DNA from: Bifidobacterium breve
GTDB taxonomy: Bacteria > Actinomycetota > Thermoleophilia > Miltoncostaeales > Miltoncostaeaceae
Direction of reading: 5' to 3'
Assembly: GCA_945876305.1 (NCBI GenBank)
Contig: CAMCOB010000072.1
Span: 1-7,000, forward strand
Length of the DNA: 7,000 nt
Shown: positions 5,380 through 7,000 of the stretch, in pieces
How positions within the stretch are numbered: the first letter of the stretch is position 1
Layout of the letters: the number at the start of each line of letters is the position of its first letter
The notes under the pieces: model-generated
The model's database searches: none
Told to the model about the DNA's origin: nothing
Seen by the model: the letters and a program-made list of their open reading frames with translations, nothing else
Program-made: the position numbers and the translations under genes

Positions 5380-5385
5380 AGCATA
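5380..5385 (-). promoter_or_regulatory. Candidate -10 element of the small membrane protein gene
   Basis: On the minus strand TATGCT (4 of 6 to TATAAT) ends 7 nt before the GTG at 5370-5372, and no Shine-Dalgarno sequence is present. Its middle bases are the ATG that would otherwise be the start, so if this is a promoter then the ATG is not translated. Confidence 0.38.
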
Positions 5386-5396
5386 CCCGGCCCCGG

Positions 5397-5402
5397 TAAC
5401 TT
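5397..5402 (+). promoter_or_regulatory. Candidate -10 element of the M32 carboxypeptidase gene
   Basis: TAACTT (TANNNT core) ends exactly 6 nt before the ATG at 5409, placing the predicted transcription start on the A of the ATG. No ribosome site is present. The opposing hexamer at 5380-5385 lies 11 bp away, so the two promoters are back-to-back. Confidence 0.42.
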
Positions 5403-5408
5403 GACCGT

Positions 5409-6887
5409 ATGAACGAGACCGCGTCATGGGCCACCGCATGCGAGTGGATGGGAACGCTTGCCGACCTGCAGGGCGCGTCGGCGGTGCTCGAGTGGGATCG
5501 CGAGACGATCATGCCGTCCGGGGCCGCCGAGGCGCGCGGCGCTCAGTTGTCCACACTCGCGGGGCTGCACCACCGTGCTCTTCTTGACCCATCAGTGGGC
5601 GACGCCCTCGAGCAGCTACGGGAGTCGGGTGACCCGGTCCGTGCCGCATCAGCGCACGAGGCGCAGCGGGAGCGCTCCCGCGCCGAGCGGGTCCCCGAGG
5701 CCCTGGTTCGCGAGCTCACGGAGATGTCGTCGCGGTCGGTGGCGATCTGGACCGATGCACGCGAGCGGGGTGATGTGTCGGCCTTTGTCGAGGGCATCAG
5801 GCCGCTGGTTGCCCTGACGCGCGAGCAGGCGACCTGCCTGGCAGACGGAGGCGATCCGTATGACGCCCTCATCGACCTGTACGAGCCCGGGACCACCTAC
5901 GCCGACCTGCAGCCGGTGCTTGATGATCTCGCCGCCCGCGTTGCCCCTCTCGTTGAACGCCTCGCAGGCGCAGGCGGGCCCGCACTTCCCGAGCGCGAGT
6001 GGGATGGCGACCGACAGATGGCCCTCGCCTCGGCAATCGCCGACCAGATCGGTTTCGACCAGACCAGGGGCCTTGTCGGCCGCACGGCGCATCCGGTGAC
6101 CATGGGCCTTGGTGCAGGCGATACGCGGCTCTCCACGCGCGTGGATGTCGCCGATCCACTGTCATCAATCATGGCCGTTATGCATGAGGGCGGCCATGCC
6201 CTGTACGACCAGGGTATCCCCGAGGCGTGGCGACGGACCCTCGCCGGCGATGCCCCGTCGCTCGGCGCGCACGAATCGCAGTCCCGCTTCTGGGAGAACC
6301 ACATCGGGCGGTCGCGTGCGTTCTGGGAGGTCGTCGCACCGATGCTGTCGGAGCGGTTCCCCCTTCCGTCAGCGGGTCTCGGGCCAGATGACTATCTCCG
6401 TGCGCTCAACCGCGTGGAGCGCACCAGTCGGCGCGTGGAGAGCGACGAGGTCACGTACGACCTGCACATCGTCCTTCGCGCGCGCCTTGAGCGGGCGATG
6501 ATCCTCGGCGACCTCGATGTCACAGACCTTCCCGGGGCCTTTGACGAAGGACTTCACGACCTCCTCGGAATCTCCCCCGCTTCCCCGGCGGAGGGTGCCA
6601 TTCAGGACATTCACTGGGCGGCGGGCATTATCGGCTACTTCCCCACCTACACGCTCGGCAATCTTTATGCCGCGCAGCTGGCCGACGTCGCAGAGCGGGC
6701 TGTGGGGCCGATTGACGAGACCATCCGCGCTCAGGGCACGGCGCCATTTCTCCACTTCCTACGCGAGACGGTTCACTGCCACGGGCGCACGATGAGCACC
6801 CCGGACCTCATGCAACAGGCCACCGGAAGCGACCTCTCCGCCGAGCCATTCATCCGGCATCTGGAGCGCACCTACGCGCCGGAGTAG
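5409..6887 (+). CDS. M32 family zinc carboxypeptidase (carboxypeptidase Taq type)
   Basis: This 492-aa M32 metallocarboxypeptidase is full length for the family (about 500 aa) and releases C-terminal amino acids from peptides, most often as a cytoplasmic dimer. The zinc site is HEGGH (residues 259-263) with the third ligand Glu289 in HESQ (288-291). The signature GAIQDIHW (396-403) is intact, followed by GYFPTYTLGNLYAAQL (409-424). DEVTYDLHIVLRARLE (346-361) and the C-terminal TMSTPDLMQQATGSDL (461-476) also match family blocks. Three other M32 signatures are altered: HPF is HPV (228-230), DxRxT is DTRLS (238-242), and I/VRxxAD is RRVESD (341-346). The zinc ligands are complete, so catalysis is expected, but specificity may differ. 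The ATG at 5409 is supported by the -10 hexamer 6 nt upstream and by good agreement of the N-terminus (LEWDRETIMPSGAAEARGAQLSTL region) with the family. The gene stands alone in its operon as far as the window shows. Confidence 0.96.
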   Translation: MNETASWATACEWMGTLADLQGASAVLEWDRETIMPSGAAEARGAQLSTLAGLHHRALLDPSVGDALEQLRESGDPVRAASAHEAQRERSRAERVPEALVRELTEMSSRSVAIWTDARERGDVSAFVEGIRPLVALTREQATCLADGGDPYDALIDLYEPGTTYADLQPVLDDLAARVAPLVERLAGAGGPALPEREWDGDRQMALASAIADQIGFDQTRGLVGRTAHPVTMGLGAGDTRLSTRVDVADPLSSIMAVMHEGGHALYDQGIPEAWRRTLAGDAPSLGAHESQSRFWENHIGRSRAFWEVVAPMLSERFPLPSAGLGPDDYLRALNRVERTSRRVESDEVTYDLHIVLRARLERAMILGDLDVTDLPGAFDEGLHDLLGISPASPAEGAIQDIHWAAGIIGYFPTYTLGNLYAAQLADVAERAVGPIDETIRAQGTAPFLHFLRETVHCHGRTMSTPDLMQQATGSDLSAEPFIRHLERTYAPE

Positions 6888-7000
6888 CCGCTCTGCCGAG
6901 AGAGGTTCAGAAAACACTCACCCGATCGGAACCTTTCCCGCGAGCAGATGAGTGTGGTCACTGCGTACGCCCACCCTGCATTCATCGTCTGGGCAAAGCG
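6888..7000. other. Window end: no supported gene
   Basis: These 113 bases follow the carboxypeptidase stop. Nothing can be assigned. A plus-strand ATG at 6948 stays open for 17 codons to the window edge, without a ribosome site or -10-like hexamer. A minus-strand frame ends at a stop at 6918-6920 and could be the C-terminus of a convergent gene. Their base composition does not decide between them. A CTCT-GCCG-AGAG mini-hairpin at 6891-6902 is too short to call a terminator. Confidence 0.3.

Noticed and set aside
1..7000. CRISPR array, tandem repeats, insertion sequence, prophage or tRNA/rRNA genes
   Set aside because: By eye I found no regular direct repeats, terminal inverted repeats, transposase or phage motifs, and no cloverleaf-type sequence in the short intergenic gaps.
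6948..7000. Plus-strand ATG reading to the window edge as the start of a new gene
   Set aside because: Only 17 codons are visible, with no ribosome site or -10-like hexamer, and competing minus-strand frames are equally open.

Overview
The window is GC-rich and densely coded. Ten protein-coding genes fill almost all of it, intergenic gaps are under 60 bp, and no RNA gene, mobile element, CRISPR array or long repeat is visible. Start codons include ATG, GTG and TTG. Only one gene (the SepF-like one) has a clear Shine-Dalgarno sequence; most of the others have a -10-like hexamer 6 to 9 nt before the start codon, as leaderless mRNAs do. Together with the gene content (SepF-like protein, LemA, UspA-type stress protein, DCC-family oxidoreductase, M32 carboxypeptidase), this suggests a high-GC actinobacterial lineage (Actinomycetota). 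I cannot name a genus; the absence of classical Streptomyces or Mycobacterium landmarks hints at a less-studied class, which is inference only.

Layout. Positions 49-2908 are a minus-strand block, transcribed from right to left: an unrecognised 142-aa protein, a class IV PLP enzyme (probably aminodeoxychorismate lyase-like), LemA, and an HtpX-like M48 membrane metalloprotease. LemA and the protease form a tight pair: the LemA TAG is followed immediately, in the same frame, by the protease's TTG start. At 2909-2952 there is a short divergent promoter region. To its right, on the plus strand, lie a 314-aa protein of unknown function with a possible DUF4367-like C-terminal part (2953-3897), a universal stress protein (3907-4332), a short SepF-like protein (4387-4737) and a DCC-family thiol-disulfide oxidoreductase-like protein (about 4734-5099). 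A small two-helix membrane protein then runs on the minus strand (5124-5372). It is divergent from a 492-aa M32 carboxypeptidase on the plus strand (5409-6887). The last 113 bases hold no gene I can support.

Function. Most genes are housekeeping or stress-type: membrane protein quality control (LemA/HtpX), folate or amino-acid metabolism (class IV enzyme), stress response (Usp), division-like (SepF-like), redox (DCC) and peptide turnover (M32). No pathway ties the whole window together. I see no defence, secondary-metabolite or other novel multi-gene system. The points worth checking are the leaderless-start pattern, the oxidoreductase gene that lacks any ATG/GTG/TTG start able to keep its CxxC motif, the stop-start junction between lemA and htpX, a SepF-like protein without the membrane-targeting N-terminus, a universal stress protein with a degraded nucleotide-binding motif, and an M32 enzyme that departs from several family signature motifs.
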